Shown: piece by piece, positions 11,518 through 63,775 of the stretch
Layout of the letters: each line of letters opens with the position of its first letter
How positions within the stretch are numbered: the stretch's first letter is position 1
Assembly (NCBI GenBank): GCA_905116865.2
Contig: CAJHNH020001145.1
Coordinates: 291,656 to 355,655, forward strand
DNA length: 64,000 bases
Direction: 5' to 3'
Origin: Candidula unifasciata
Lineage: Eukaryota > Mollusca > Gastropoda > Stylommatophora > Geomitridae
Notes under the pieces: model-generated
Seen by the model: only the letters and a program-made list of their open reading frames with translations
Told to the model about the DNA's origin: nothing
Databases searched by the model: none
Position numbers and translations under genes: made by a program

Positions 11518-11721
11518 TTAGTCTTTGATGTCAGTAGTACTTTTCCTGAGAGTCTTCACACCCTCATAGGTGTTTGTGTTTCTCTTATCTGCATCACTAT
11601 CGCTGCAGCACGCTGTTTGCTGCAGTGAAGCTTTCTCTGTCTCTTCTGATCTCTTCTTTGTCATTGTTTCCTCCTCAGTATGGTCTGTGGAGATCTGAGC
11701 TGGGATTTCTCTTCCTTGATC
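11518..11721 (-). CDS. putative terminal exon, cytoplasmic-tail type
   Basis: The minus-strand exon follows acceptor TTGACACAG and enters in phase 0, giving 67 residues and a TAA stop. It is strongly hydrophilic, Glu/Lys/Thr-rich (HTEEETMTKKRSEETEKA) and has a Tyr motif NTYEGVKTL near the end. There is no signal peptide or hydrophobic stretch. Phase 0 entry matches the exit of receptor exon 26188-26276 and, like the terminal exon at 23160, it begins with Asp, so it could be an alternative 3' end of the receptor. Alternatively it belongs to a separate decayed gene. No transcript evidence is available. Confidence 0.4.
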   Translation of the reverse strand, partial: DQGREIPAQISTDHTEEETMTKKRSEETEKASLQQTACCSDSDADKRNTNTYEGVKTLRKSTTDIKD

Positions 11722-12213
11722 CTGTGTCAATAAAATGCAAATATAGAATTAAACTATTGATTTTAAATGTAACTAGAATTTAGGAACACCACTATCCCCT
11801 CCCTGTCCTGCAAACTGTCAATATTCGTGCATCAGATGAAAAGTTTTAAAGTAACTTGACTAGCAAGCGTAGGAAATAGCTAAAGGACCATGTTTACGCC
11901 ACTTTGGATTTGAAATTTTGTACTACAGTCTGTTTCAGATGTCGGAGCCAATTAAAAAAATATGTAACTCAGTAACTGTTCGGGAAAGTTGTTGAAATGT
12001 AGCATGCAACCTGTTAACAATCAAGTCTTTGTGAGAAAGTGTTCTAGAATTTAAACAGACATCTCTTTTTTATTTTATTTCGGCATATATATAATTTTAT
12101 TTTTTTCAAACCAGACATTGATTCAAAGCAAACAGTCAGCATTCTCACAGTTAACTAAATAACAGGAACTTTTTAAAACATCAAACTGCACGCGTTTCCT
12201 AGGTGTCCTACTC
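11722..12213. other. no gene recognised
   Basis: AT-rich sequence between two putative tail exons; its last bases already belong to the duplicated segment that contains the 12214 exon. Confidence 0.5.
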
Positions 12214-12350
12214 TCAGAGGGTCATCTCTAGCATCAGTTTCCCTCTAGTTGTTGATGTTTCCTTGTATGCTGGATTTTCTGTCATAATAATCATCTCGCC
12301 TCGCTGCACACATGAAATGTTTTCTAAATAATCTCCAGACGTGTCAGTTA
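12214..12350 (-). CDS. putative terminal exon with NPxY motif
   Basis: The minus-strand exon follows acceptor AAAATATACAG, enters in phase 1 and encodes 44 residues to a TGA. It carries GDYLENI and then TENPAYKET, an NPxY motif of the kind used for PTB-domain binding or clathrin endocytosis in receptor tails. A duplicate 1.7 kb away is broken while this one is intact. Phase 1 introns dominate the receptor gene on the same strand, so alternative tail use is conceivable. A remnant of a paralogous receptor is equally possible. Confidence 0.4.
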
Positions 12351-12741
12351 CTGTATATTTTATTTTTTTCAAAGGTACACAAATTATTAGTCAAAGATCA
12401 AAGACATTCTCCGCCTTAAGAAAACATTAGACCTGTGCAATTGTAAATTAAAAAAAAAACAACAACCATAAAGACTGTAGAACATCTAAGTCACACACAA
12501 ACGTTTATGTTGATCTGTACAGGTGTTTTCGTGGTATTTATTTAAATGTGAGGGCAAGACTTTACCTTCCATGACATTACCTGATATCCGTCTTAAGACT
12601 GTCGGCCTGGGAGCCAAAGGCAATTTTGAAGGCAGAGAAGCCTCTACGATACCGATTCGAATCTAAAGTCTTCCGGCCAGTATATCAGCGTCTATTTCAT
12701 AACCTATCACTATCACTGAACGATAGGGGAACCACAAAAGT

Positions 12742-12960
12742 TAGCTGCGTATCCTTTGCAGGACGTTGCAGAACCTACCCCAGCATTTGTTGGTTGATGT
12801 GGTCTTTCTAGGTAAATTTTACGTTCAGTAGCTTGCCATTGTTTGAACGGTCAGCTCTCGGTACAACAGTCGAAATCAGCGCAAGACAAACCGTCCGCAG
12901 CGGGATCGAACCGCGTTGGCAAGGCCTAGGCCACAGATTCTCACCATCGATAGGTAGATA
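12742..12960 (-). mobile_element. tRNA-derived SINE, family 2
   Basis: It shares GCGTATCCTTTGCAGGACGT, CAAGACAAACCGTCCGCAGC and GGATCGAACC (B-box complement) with 62839-63064. The tRNA-like head is on the minus strand at the high-coordinate end. Confidence 0.75.
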
Positions 12961-13465
12961 ATGCCAAAATTGAAGACAACACAAGTGGCATTATCAGATA
13001 ACATGCCCAGCAGTCCCGATGATCATATTTGTTACACAGTGAATATCTTATCACATATACTTCAAAACAGTGAATCCATGAATCTATAGACACATGAAGT
13101 CTAAAAAGAAAACAGACAGGTTTTGATAGTCACTCATAGAAAGAAGTATAACGATAGGACACACTATGGGGGCCAGACAAATAAAAAAAGCCTTCAATGA
13201 CACGCTAAAGGTCCCAGTAAAAGATTTTAGTAAAGCCCATGACACTTGAGAGGCTACTACCCAAGACCGGGGTATTTGTCGAACGTGTATTCGAAGACGT
13301 GCAGCGACCTGTGAGGCATCTAGAAAAAGGGCAGCTGAACAGCGAAGATAGGCTAGAGAGACCGTATAACATACCTTATACCTACAAACACAGTTTACTG
13401 TCATTATTGTGTTAGATCCTTCTGGGCCCCGAATTGGCTTACAAGTCACCTCCGGACTCATATAC
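12961..13465. other. degenerate sequence, possible old transposon
   Basis: A plus-strand frame shows short coding-like pieces (TMGARQIKKAFNDTLKVP, CIRRRAATCEASRKRAAEQ) broken by stops. They are not assignable to a family. Confidence 0.3.
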
Positions 13466-13760
13466 AGTCGACAGTGGTTGTTGAGTTGATAGAAGAATTA
13501 ACATCGCAGCACTGGCAGCATTCCCATACGCGTTCCCTCCCCATTATCAGCAGACAGCGCAGAGTTCCAATACTTATTGTGCCAGTCGTTGTCTGGTTGT
13601 ATGTCCGTCTAGGCTATCCTCTGAGCGTAGTGTGCCAGCCGAACCCTCTGGTAACACCCAGATGCATCATTCTCTCCAGCCCAAAATAATGTTTTTTCTC
13701 TTCTGACTTCGTTACTTGTTCCCAAAGGGCTCAGACCCGGTCTACTTTGTCATGCATCAA
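13466..13760 (-). mobile_element. LINE-end repeat, family C
   Basis: The family C blocks are all present: TCGCAGCACTGGCAGCATTC, ATGTCCGTCTAGGC and GGTAACACCCAGATGCATCA. This is one of the longer copies in the window. Confidence 0.65.
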
Positions 13761-14223
13761 TTCACCACCCTGCTGTGCAGATCCATCCAGTCTGTCTGCC
13801 TGTTCACTCCCCACCACGCTGGCCTAACCTGGAGACAAGATCCAAAGTATGCTCACTACCCGTGGCATTGCAAGTGAAGCTTGCCTCTCTGCTCGAAGCA
13901 ATCCGGTCCACCTTTTCCAGCATGCTTTCAGAGTCCATTACAATTAAGATCTGTGTATGTATCTTGTTCTCTAGCCACCGGCAAGCTACCGTGACCGCCT
14001 CCACCTCCATTGCCATGCTAGATGTCATGAAATCATATGACAGGCTGTCCTGACGTCAGTGGTTTCATGATGGATAAAAAAAAAAAAAAAAAGAGTTTTC
14101 CTAATCTGTAATGGACGAATAACAACATTCTCATAGCTGGAGTCGATACATAACAGCCAGCGCCCATTGTGGATAAAGCGCAATATTTAGAAAAAAATAT
14201 ACAGGTTTTCAAAGTAGTTTTTG
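13761..14223. other. RNase H-like LINE remnant and spacer
   Basis: On the minus strand near 13804-14028 the text resembles a broken LINE RNase H region (DSESMLEKVDRIASSREASF). There is no host gene. Confidence 0.4.
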
Positions 14224-14480
14224 CTCCTGCATGTTCTAGCTGCTAGTCGCTCGCGTGCAGATCTAACGGTCATGGGTCCAAATCTATATGAAGCTGGATT
14301 TATATCATAAGGGATCTTGACTCCTAGGTGAACCTAGCCTTGAATAGGTACTAGTTAACGTCCTAGGAAGTAACGGAGGCGTGCGTGATGTTTACCACAT
14401 CACTCATCCAAGGTCTATAACAGTATTAGTCTAGCCTCATTTGCCTTTACACTTGCGTGTAACGGGGCTTTTACTTTACT
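14224..14480 (+). mobile_element. tRNA-derived SINE, family 1
   Basis: A head-like TAGCTGCTAGTCGCTCGCGT and GGTCATGGGTCCAAATC are followed by the family body CCTAGGAAGTAACGGAGGCG and an end with CTTTTACTTTAC. Confidence 0.65.
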
Positions 14481-14544
14481 GACGAGAACATCCGGTAAAG
14501 TGCAGCAGAAGAAGATCGAGGCAAAGGGGTCATGACTCAGGTCG

Positions 14545-14665
14545 GCCCACCCTCTGAAAAAAAAAAAAAAAACTAGGAGGTTACGGGCCGAAACAATCGT
14601 CGACGAGGGATCTTCTACTGATGAACGGTGGACTCCTGCTATACATGCTCTCCTGTGGATTTCTT
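14545..14665 (+). mobile_element. R2-like LINE 3' UTR fragment
   Basis: It shares GGGCCGAAAC, GTCGACGAGG and TTCTACTGATGA blocks with the 3' part of the LINE at 27190-28522, in the same orientation. Confidence 0.6.
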
Positions 14666-14669
14666 CTTT

Positions 14670-15329
14670 TTTACAAGTCTTCTTTTTCTTCATCTTCAAC
14701 ATTCTGACCCGTTAAGATTCACCCTTGCAGGTATCACCTACCTCCTTTCATCTCCCTGGTTGGCTTTCTCTTCTCAGTTGGTGACGCCAAATGTTTGTAG
14801 GTATGCTTAGATATGATCTCTCTAATGGTTTTTTGGTCTGCATTGTGGTCTACTACTCTTCAGCTCCCTTGTGTAAACAGTTTTTAGCTCTCTGTCACAT
14901 GATATTTCCTCACTATGTACCGACCATTTCAGCCTTTTTAAACCCCATGATGCCATTGTTCAGTTGTGATTCAAACAGATTATTAATTTCGTTGTTTCAG
15001 TTATCACTGTTACCATCTTTGATGAGTCCAAAGATTTTCCGTAACAATACATTTGTAATAAAGCTTCATCTTTTTTTTTCTGTGCACAATTTTCAGCGTC
15101 ATAAAAACAAAACGGCTTTATTTACTTTGTAAAGAATATAATTACTGTCTTTGCTTATCTATGTGTAATATCTTTCATCAAACGTTTTTTTTTTTTTTTG
15201 CTATAGAATTGCATACATTACTGCCAACATTCATTGTGGAGAAGGCACTATTTAATACATTTTTTTTAATACTCTAAAAAAGTAACGACAGTTTTTTGTT
15301 TGTTCTGCTATGTTTCAAATAGTCAATAT
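14670..15329 (-). mobile_element. antisense LINE remnant and spacer
   Basis: Blocks such as GGTGACGCCAAATGTTTGTAGG resemble the antisense LINE text near 42900-43060 (TGGTGAGTCCATGTGTTTGT). Highly decayed and otherwise featureless. Confidence 0.35.
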
Positions 15330-15616
15330 ATTATAGTTGAGTTGAGCTGAGTGGAGTCAAGAATTGATATCACAGAACTGGGGCATTCCCATGCATGCTC
15401 CGTCCGCATCTTCAGCAGCCAGTTTAGAGTTCCAATACTAATGGCACCGGTCACAATGTGGTTATATGTCCGTCCTGCCTTTCCTATGAGTGCAGTGAGC
15501 CGACCAGACCCTTTGGTTACACCCAGGTGCCTCATTCTCTCCAGGCCATAATAATCTTGATTCTCTACTAATTCCGTTGCTTGTTCCCAAGGGTCTTGAC
15601 TCCATCTGCCATGTCA
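15330..15616 (-). mobile_element. LINE-end repeat, family C
   Basis: Family C copy, with ATGGCACCGGTCACAATGTG and GGTTACACCCAGGTGCCTCA. Confidence 0.65.
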
Positions 15617-15815
15617 TAATTTATTGTGTTGCTTATTTATGGGACACATTTTATATCTGATGATGGGCATTGCGTTTTTATAGGGCATGTACTCACTGCA
15701 GTGTCTTTAATAGGTCTCGTAGTTTGCTTTTTGCGATGGGAAAAAAACATTTCTAAAGATATCTTGGTAATGCGTACCGTTGCAAGCCGTAAAAAAAACA
15801 AAGCCCTAACATTAT

Positions 15816-16097
15816 CTAGCTGCGTTCCCGTATGGGTTCTGGATCCCTATTGTGGGGAAAACAAGAACAGACCCACTGCCTACCCAAAAAGCATGTCGTA
15901 AAAGTCGAATAATTGGGAGCTTTCTTCGGAGTCGGATTGCATCCTGTGAAAGGCAAGGAGCCAGAAGTCTGCATACAGCTGAGTCAGATATGTAAAACGG
16001 ATGCACACGCAACACTCAGAATCTGGAACAGGACTGCAATCCTAAAGTGGATGAAAAACCCGAACTTTCCTCCAGAGTTTACAGCGGGTGAACTCGA
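15816..16097 (+). mobile_element. SINE family 3, full-length-like copy
   Basis: It runs from GCGTTCCCGTATGGGTTCTG through GACCCACTGCCTACCC, AAGGAGCCAGAAGTCTGC and GAACAGGACTGCAATCC to GAACTCGAAGAAG. This is the complete family order in the sense orientation, and its 3' end runs directly into the adjacent GAA tract. Confidence 0.7.
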
Positions 16098-16226
16098 AGA
16101 AGAAGAAGAAGAAGAAGAAGAAGAAGAAGAAGAAGAAGAAGAAGAAGAAGAAGAAGAAGAAGAAGAAGAAGAAGAAGAAGAAGAAGAAGAAGAAGAAGAA
16201 GAAGAAGAAGAAGAAGAAGAAGAAGA
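16098..16226. repeat. (GAA)n tract
   Basis: About 43 uninterrupted GAA triplets extend from the 3' tail of the SINE immediately upstream. Poly-Glu and poly-Ser open frames across it are artefacts. Confidence 0.95.
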
Positions 16227-16486
16227 TCTAGCTGCGTAGATATTCAGACGTGATGGATTTACGTAAATAACTAACTGAGATACATACAGCAAATTTCCGA
16301 CACAGAATAGCCTTCAACAAGTGGTCACTCATGGTCTTTGTGGAAATGGAGTCCGATCGATCTGCAACACGAATTAATGTTATGATTTTATTGATTGTTA
16401 GCTGGACGTCATTTTCGTGTTATGTTTTACAGAGGAATGTCTGAAAAATTCTGATTTTTGATAGTTAACGTACAAAATACACGGGA
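16227..16486. other. no gene recognised
   Basis: Unique intergenic sequence. Confidence 0.5.
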
Positions 16487-16640
16487 GCCGAGATGGTGCA
16501 GCGATTCAAAGTTTGCTTATAGGTAGGAAAGTTCAGGTTCGAATCCGCAGTGAATCCTAGCTGTTTTGGTTTTTAACTTGCTTCGGCTCTCAGGTCTACC
16601 TAGCCTAAAATAGGTGCCAGGTAACACCCTGCAAAGTCAC
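16487..16640 (+). mobile_element. tRNA-derived SINE fragment, family 1-like
   Basis: The head GATGGTGCAGCGATTCAAAG and the canonical B-box GGTTCGAATCC are well preserved, followed by TCTACCTAGCCTAAAATAGG. The body stops near 16640 and the related end block reappears about 230 bp later, suggesting an internal insertion. Confidence 0.6.
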
Positions 16641-16981
16641 ATCGGCAACCTAACTGTCCATTGGCTGGCCGGTGGACGGCTTCGTCGTCGTCAGTATTTG
16701 GGTCTGTCTCTCTTGATCGCATCAAAACTGCCAGAGTCCTTTTCAGGGCTACTTGGTGGCGAACAATGTGAAGCCATTTTAAATGGCGCACATAAACTTA
16801 GTCACAATTATAACCGAAAGCATTCCCCTTCGGCAAATTCTTGTTGAAGCAAGTCATGAGAAGACCCTGGAAAGTAACGGCGGTCGAGGTGATATAAATC
16901 CATCAGCGAGCAGGTGCCAGGTGGTCTATAATATTATGACACAAACAGGTGGTGATCCTTAAGGTCGTAGAAACATTAGGT

Positions 16982-17340
16982 TGATTTGATTTGATTTGAT
17001 TCAAGAACCGACATCACAGCACTCGGGGCATTCCTATAAGCGCTCCGTTCACATCTTCAGGAGCAGCGAAGAGTTCCGATACTAATAGTGCCAGTAGCTT
17101 TCTGATTAAACGTCCATCTTGCCTTTCCTCTGACCCTCGAGCGTCTGCCAGAACCTCTTGTCACTCTCCCCTGCATCAATCTCACCAGACTGGTGATCCA
17201 TCTGCTCCTACGAACTGTACACGCTCTCCCTCAAGGCACTAACCACGTCTGCCTTATCATGCATCAGTAATAACAAGTTATGCAGAGCCAGTCAGTCTGC
17301 ACGCCTGTTCATTTCCCAACACACCCGCGTGTCCCGGTGA
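16982..17340 (-). mobile_element. LINE-end repeat, family C
   Basis: GAACCGACATCACAGCACTC, then GCACTAACCACGTCTGCC and CACGCCTGTTCATTTCCC. The last blocks are antisense to the GNEQADR RNase H motif seen in better copies at 40.2 and 61.1 kb. Confidence 0.7.
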
Positions 17341-17436
17341 AAAAATCCAGACAATAGAAACATCAGGTATAATAAACAACGAGACATCTGTTGATTTAGG
17401 ACCCATTCTATCTGTATTCTATGCCTGTGAATTTAG

Positions 17437-17945
17437 ACTCAACGATATCGTAATGCAGTGAATACGTCTCATTGTGGAGTGCCTGGAAATGAGAAAGCTG
17501 ATCTACATGCCAGGGGAAGGTGCGACAAAAGAGCAGCCGGATGTAACAGTCACATACCACCAAAAGAAAAGAATCATTAAATCGATCAGGAAACTACCAG
17601 CCCTAGCACAAGACGACTATTTTATTACGGACAGACCAGAACAAGTCATTATCCTCCCCCTCATAACAGGGCACAACCGATTACGTAACCACATGTACAC
17701 AAAATTCAAGATAGGTGTATCAGCCATGTGCACCTGTAGAAAGGTGCCCCAGGCAGCAGAACATGTACTCCTGGACTGCGCCGAATTTGACACATTAAGG
17801 CAAACCTTTTGGTCTGAAAGAACAACAGTAGAACGTAAACTTTATGGACCACTGAATGAACTAACAACGACAGTGAAATTTATACAAGAGACAAAACTGC
17901 TGATTTAGACAACTTACTTCATGCGAACGAAAGAAGAAGAAGACT
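17437..17945 (+). mobile_element. jockey-like LINE 3' remnant (RNase H plus Cys/His tail)
   Basis: Plus-strand text reads HCGVPGNEKADLHARG (end of RNase H). After a one-base frameshift a 130-residue open stretch follows, with TGHNRLRNHMYTKF, then CTCRKVPQAAEHVLLDC (a Cys/His knuckle) and KLYGPLNEL, ending KLLI and a stop. This order is characteristic of jockey-type elements. The 3' end is followed by GAACGAAAGAAGAAGAAGA. Confidence 0.8.
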
Positions 17946-18131
17946 CAACGATAGACATGGCTAAATAAAAACTTATTTTTTTAGTGATGCATAGGTGGTC
18001 ATGTGTCTTTGTACACTTATTTCTGCAGTGAGGGTCTGTCGTCATTTAGAGATGATAGGTTCAATTGCCGGCATGGTTGCTATAGCTTTCTATTTGTATC
18101 TTGTGTTTTTTTCTATTTTTCCACTCCTGGA

Positions 18132-18256
18132 AATTTTAAATTAAGAATTTATATCACAGCAGTCAAAACATTCACATATGCGATCCTTCCACATCTTCAG
18201 CAACAAGCACAGAATTCCAATTCCGATTCTCCTGGTAACATTTTGATTAAATATCT
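18132..18256 (-). mobile_element. family C fragment
   Basis: The blocks ATATCACAGCAGTCAAAACA and CACATCTTCAGCAACAAGC match the start of family C. Confidence 0.5.
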
Positions 18257-18283
18257 GTCTCGCCTTAAAAAATTATAAGAGAA

Positions 18284-18525
18284 AGAAGATTATTATGGCC
18301 TAGAGAGAATGAGGCACCTGGGTGTAACCAGATGTGCCTGGCATGCTCACTACACTAAGAGGAAAAGCAAGACGGACATATAACCAGATTTTGACCGGTA
18401 CCATCAGTATTAGAACTCTTCGCTGGCTGCTAAAGATAAGGATAGAGCATGCATGGGAATGCCCTGAGTGCTGTGATGTCAATATTCTTGACTCATCTCA
18501 ACTCAGCTCAACTACTAATAATAAT
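18284..18525 (+). mobile_element. family C copy, inverted
   Basis: GATTATTATGGCCTAGAGAG through GAACTCTTCGCTGGCTGCTA to AACTCAGCTCAACTACT is the reverse complement of the copies at 13466 and 15330. Confidence 0.65.
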
Positions 18526-21500
18526 TAGAAAAAGAAAAAGAAGCAGAAATATAAAAAGAATATGAGAGTGATGATGAGGATGATGATGATGATTATGATA
18601 ATGACAATGATGAGTAATACTTATAATCTCAGCCAACTTTATGAACTCAGTCCGGTTACAAGTTTGAGCTTTAATCCCATCGTTAAAAAAAAATAATCAC
18701 TTGTCATACACACGACCATTTCCACATGTTGTAAGTAATCCTGATGACGTTGTTCACTGACATCAAATGTAAAATTGTGAATCGAGAAGTATACGAAACA
18801 ATCAATCAGTCATCGTATTCCTGGCGCATAGGGTCGACAGTAATGGTTGTACAGGGCTCGCGATCTATTCGTCCTTTATGTCTAACCTGTGTAATCTTCC
18901 CCATCGGAAATCCTCTCCAGTGCCTCTGTCATCTCTCAACAACAAGCAGATGTGGTGAAGGTTCTATGGGATCAAATGGACAGTGCAAAAGAATAGAAAT
19001 GGAATCCAGTAGCTGAAAGACTAGTTCAACAGGGGGTAAGTAGAGGTTCTGGGAAATATTCAACTTTGAAGGGGGAAACAGAGGTGGACTTGTAATCAGG
19101 CGACTGCAATCTGTACTTTTAACAATCATGTGTAATTTCTCGTTGGTTACTGAAGGGAGGAACGGTGCACGTGTGGGAATGTCACTAGTGTCAATTCTTG
19201 ATTGATTAATTGACTGTCTGATTTATTCATTCTTTGATCTGAGGATTTCTCACAACTGATTTGGATCAATGTCGATGCCTGCTTGTGATGAATCTTGCGT
19301 TTCTTCTTAAAGATGTGTCCAGAATAGTGTCATTGGCTGTGTATTATTAGTGATAACTGTCACAAGACGATGTTATCACGTGTCTTTCTTAGGGTCTCCT
19401 CTAGTAATAAAAGACACTCCGAAGTGACATACTGAACTAATGGTGGCTCGTATTGGTAAAGGCGGTACTTCGCCGATGCTTGAACTATTCGATATTTAAC
19501 TTCTGTAATACATCTTTCCGTCCCATTTTATCTTTGTGCCCAAGTACTCAAACATGGCAACTTGCTTGAGGTTTGTCCCCTTCACTTTGATGCTGCATTT
19601 TGAAGGGTCAGTTTTCTTTGTGTCCTTATACTGTCAGTCCTTTGTTTCAGTTTATGGAGATTTCTTATATTATTGAGACTGATTATACCCTACATTGTTA
19701 TACATAACTTACTTTTGTTGGTATCTGGTATTGCTCAAGTCCCTTTAGTTAAGTATATGTGTGCATTGGTATTATGTTACATGTTTGTTGATACTGTGTC
19801 TGTTTGACTGGTATAGGGATCCTGTCCAGTCTGGGAGATATTAAGTAATGAGAAAGTCTGGCCATGCTGTTCCCAGGAATATCTGAAGAAATTCTGTGGT
19901 GCCAAATACTTGAGTCGCCTCATCCTTGAAGTTGTGTTGAATGTTTGTTGGAATGTTTGTTGCTATAAAGCTAAAACTAAGACTAACAGACTACCAGACT
20001 ACCAATTGCAAATCTTTTTATTGTACTTGTGGAGCACCATAAATTTCTTATTCTTTCAAGATGATAGTGTCCAATTGTATTAAAGGGACGCATGCGAATA
20101 ACAAGACTTGGAAATCCTCTCCATAGCGTAAAGCCTGGGCAATTTTGTAAGGACGTTCTGTTGCCCACTATCGGACTGGATAAAGAATAATACCCTGCCC
20201 CTTTTAGTTCAACATCCAATTTTGTAAGAAATTACTCTGTGTGACGTTAATCAACGGTGCTGATAAACCTCGACGTGCATGGTTGTTCTTCAACGTGAGT
20301 TGGTTGAGAGCCTGTGCTCCATCGGGTGTTAAAAAGGCAGAAGAAAAGAAGAAGACGAATACTTTATTGAAATCTTTTTAGTAGTCTTACTACAAATCTG
20401 TTCACCCTTAGGAAATGCAAACGGTGATATATAGAGAATGAGAAACAACAGCGACATTCGTAAAAATTTTTAAATCAGCACTACATAATGGCATCATGAG
20501 GGTTAATAGACTACGATAACTGGGGCATTTAGAGAGAATAGCAGAAAATAGAGAGTAATAATGATGTTGTAAATAGGGATAACGTCAGGGTATGACTGAG
20601 TGACAGAACTCTAGTGTGAAAAGCAGGGGTTTTGCGGGAGATGGTACAAAGACAAGAGATAAGCCATTCAGGTGTGAATGCGAGATTTGGGGAATTTCGG
20701 ATGAGGTGGTCATTCTGTGACCGGACCCAGAGTTGGAGGAAGTGAAACTGAATCAAGAGTTATAAGTATGAACATGGATCTGGATGAGAACGTCAGTCCT
20801 GAACGACAAGGTTCAATGCTGTGTTGAAGTACTGTTTATGACAGCAGTTGTGTTCTACGGCCTGTTGGTTCTGCCAGTCGTGTACATGCCCGTGGCCATC
20901 GTCTGAAGCGTGAATGAAGACTTAGAGCGAGGGCAAGGCGTAAAAGATTAGTTCTACTGACTTGATTCTTGTCGCTTGTGTTGTATTGTTAATAAACCCG
21001 TGAATTGCTGTCAACTTTCGTCGACTGTCGTTTAAAGACGTCTGACAGTTAGAGAGAAGCAAAAGTTTGGTTGGAATGAAATGTGACATGGCACCTAGAC
21101 AACATAACTTGTGTTGAATCTACACGAAGGAGACTAAGTGCGGAGGTGACACATTACAAGAGACAAACACTTCGTACACAGAAGAGTTGATTAGATGTAG
21201 ACCAACAAGTAGACGATGAAGAGGGTGGACAGTTAATATGCTTGTAGATCCGTAAACATTTAGAGTTACCAACTGAAAGGGAATGGGCAATCACAGAAAT
21301 AAGTGGAGGCTAATGCTGTAATGCATTTCAAAAGGTCAGAAGAAGGAGGAAGAAGAACGAGAAGACTGCATAAAGAAAACCTACTTTTTTTTTTAAATTA
21401 ACATATTAAATTACATAATTAAAAATAAACCTCGTCTAACTTGAACTCGCTTGAGACGACTGTAAATATGAACATAAATAGATCCCAGCAGTGAGTTATA

Positions 21501-21644
21501 ATTATTTGACCAAGGTAGCATAATTTTTAACACAAACTCTTGATTTTTTTTTTTTTTTTTTTTGAATTCGTCTAAAGGAGATTTGCTGTAAACTATGTTA
21601 CTGCAAAAAAAAAAAATGCCCATATTTTCTTCTTTTTTGTTTTA
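18526..21644. other. intergenic, decayed LINE traces only
   Basis: No supported gene. The 19460-19700 stretch is an antisense LINE remnant (its complement encodes text like VAMFEYLGTKI). Purine tails near 20330-20360 and 21330-21370 resemble retroposon ends. Confidence 0.45.
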
Positions 21645-21930
21645 ATAATCGTCTTCTTCTTTGCGTTTCCCAGCTGTAAACTTTGGTGGAAAGTTCTGGT
21701 TGTTCGTCCACTTATGGACTGCAGTCCTGATTCAGAACCTAAGAGGTGCTTGTACATCCGTTTGACAGATCTGACTCATTTTTGTGCAGACTGTTAGTTC
21801 TTTGACTTTTAGTCAGATGCACCCCACTTCGAAGGTAGCTCCCAGTTATTTGACTCTTTACACAATACTTTTGGGTAGGCAGTGGGTCTATTCTTGATTT
21901 CCCTATAGTAGGGCTCCGGAACACACACGA
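21645..21930 (-). mobile_element. SINE family 3
   Basis: TCTTCTTCTTTGCG (GAA tail complement) is followed by GGAAAGTTCTGGTTGTTCGT, CAGATCTGACTCATT, GGTAGGCAGTGGGTCTATTC and TAGGGCTCCGGAACAC. Confidence 0.75.
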
Positions 21931-22779
21931 GGATTTTTTAATAATGATCTTCGAGGACCATTAAATTTGATAAGATGATAACAAACTCAAAAAGCGAAGT
22001 TACTTCAGTTGCGATTTAATTCCGTACATTTACAAATGAATTGTTGTTCTTTCATATTTATAAATAGTTAAAACCCAAAATTACATCCCAGATTTCACGT
22101 GTTACATTTCACAAATCTTCGGACCATGTGTAACATGTGTAACATTAATGTGTAACATTAATTGACTAAAAATGCTTTAATGATTTTTGTATGGTCTTAA
22201 TCATAATTAGAAAATACTAAAAAAAAATAAACCGTCAACTAGATTGTATTTATTTTTTACTTTCCTAATATTGCATTCTTTGAAAGAGAATTTGACTTAA
22301 TTATGTGTGTGTCTATATATATATATATAAACCAAATCAATTATAAATCACATGTTTATATACTTTTATAATCATAAAAAAGGTATACGGACAAAGAGCG
22401 CTAATACATACTACTGATATAGACGAATCACAGATCACTAACTGTTTTACTCCCATCTGCTGACTCAAAGATACCACACTTCAATGGTGTTCTACACTTT
22501 GCTGTCTCCATTATATCACAGTTCGGTAATTGTCGTTTGCTACACTCTGCTGATTTATATATACCACTGATTACTGACTACGTGTTACATCCTCCTGCTG
22601 TCTCATTTTGTTCTGCTACCCTGTGCCGTCTCAGGTACCACTAATTTGTTTGACTAGATTCTTCTGTTTTTCGTATTTAATAATTTACCTACTCCTAATT
22701 CACTCTACCTTCTGCTGACCCTTACACACCACCCTCTTATGACTCTTGCATAATCTCCTAATTGTATTTGCTAAAATTT
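21931..22779. other. receptor 3' flank, no further coding
   Basis: AT-rich. A minus-strand AATAAA hexamer lies at 22249-22254, about 900 nt past the receptor stop, and is only a weak polyadenylation candidate. Confidence 0.4.
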
Positions 22780-23159
22780 CTCCATTGACCCAGGCACAGT
22801 CTCTAAACTTTATATGATAACCTACCACCCATTGCCTCTGGTATAATCTCTAGCTTTTACATGATAACCCCGTTAAATTGAACTTAGGAAATCTGTAAAT
22901 AGTCACTGATAACCGTCTTATAATGATTCTAGAATAATCTCCAAATATTATATGATGACCTACCTTCCAATAATCCTGACATAATCACTAAACATTATAC
23001 AATAAGCCATTTTTCACCCATCCTAGCAAAATCTCTAAATATTATGTAATAAACCTCTTACATTGACACATAGTATCTTCGAATTAGACGATAACCCACA
23101 TTCTATTGGCGCTAAAATAATCTCTAAAAAGCAGGTGGTAACTGACACTGGAGGCAACT

Positions 23160-23172
<13 letters not shown>
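22780..23172 (-). repeat. degenerate tandem repeat of about 46 bp spanning the stop codon
   Basis: About nine diverged units with a core like TCTCTAAATATTATATGAT followed by AACCTACC, spaced 43-50 bp apart. The last unit overlaps the 3' end of the receptor coding sequence, so the final Tyr-Asn-Ile and the stop are written in repeat sequence. Confidence 0.7.

Positions 23173-63775
<40,603 letters not shown>

Noticed and set aside
13084..13461. 125-codon minus-strand frame with hydrophobic stretches
   Set aside because: Short coding-like pieces lie on the opposite strand. The hydrophobic frame is likely a shadow of degenerate transposon sequence.
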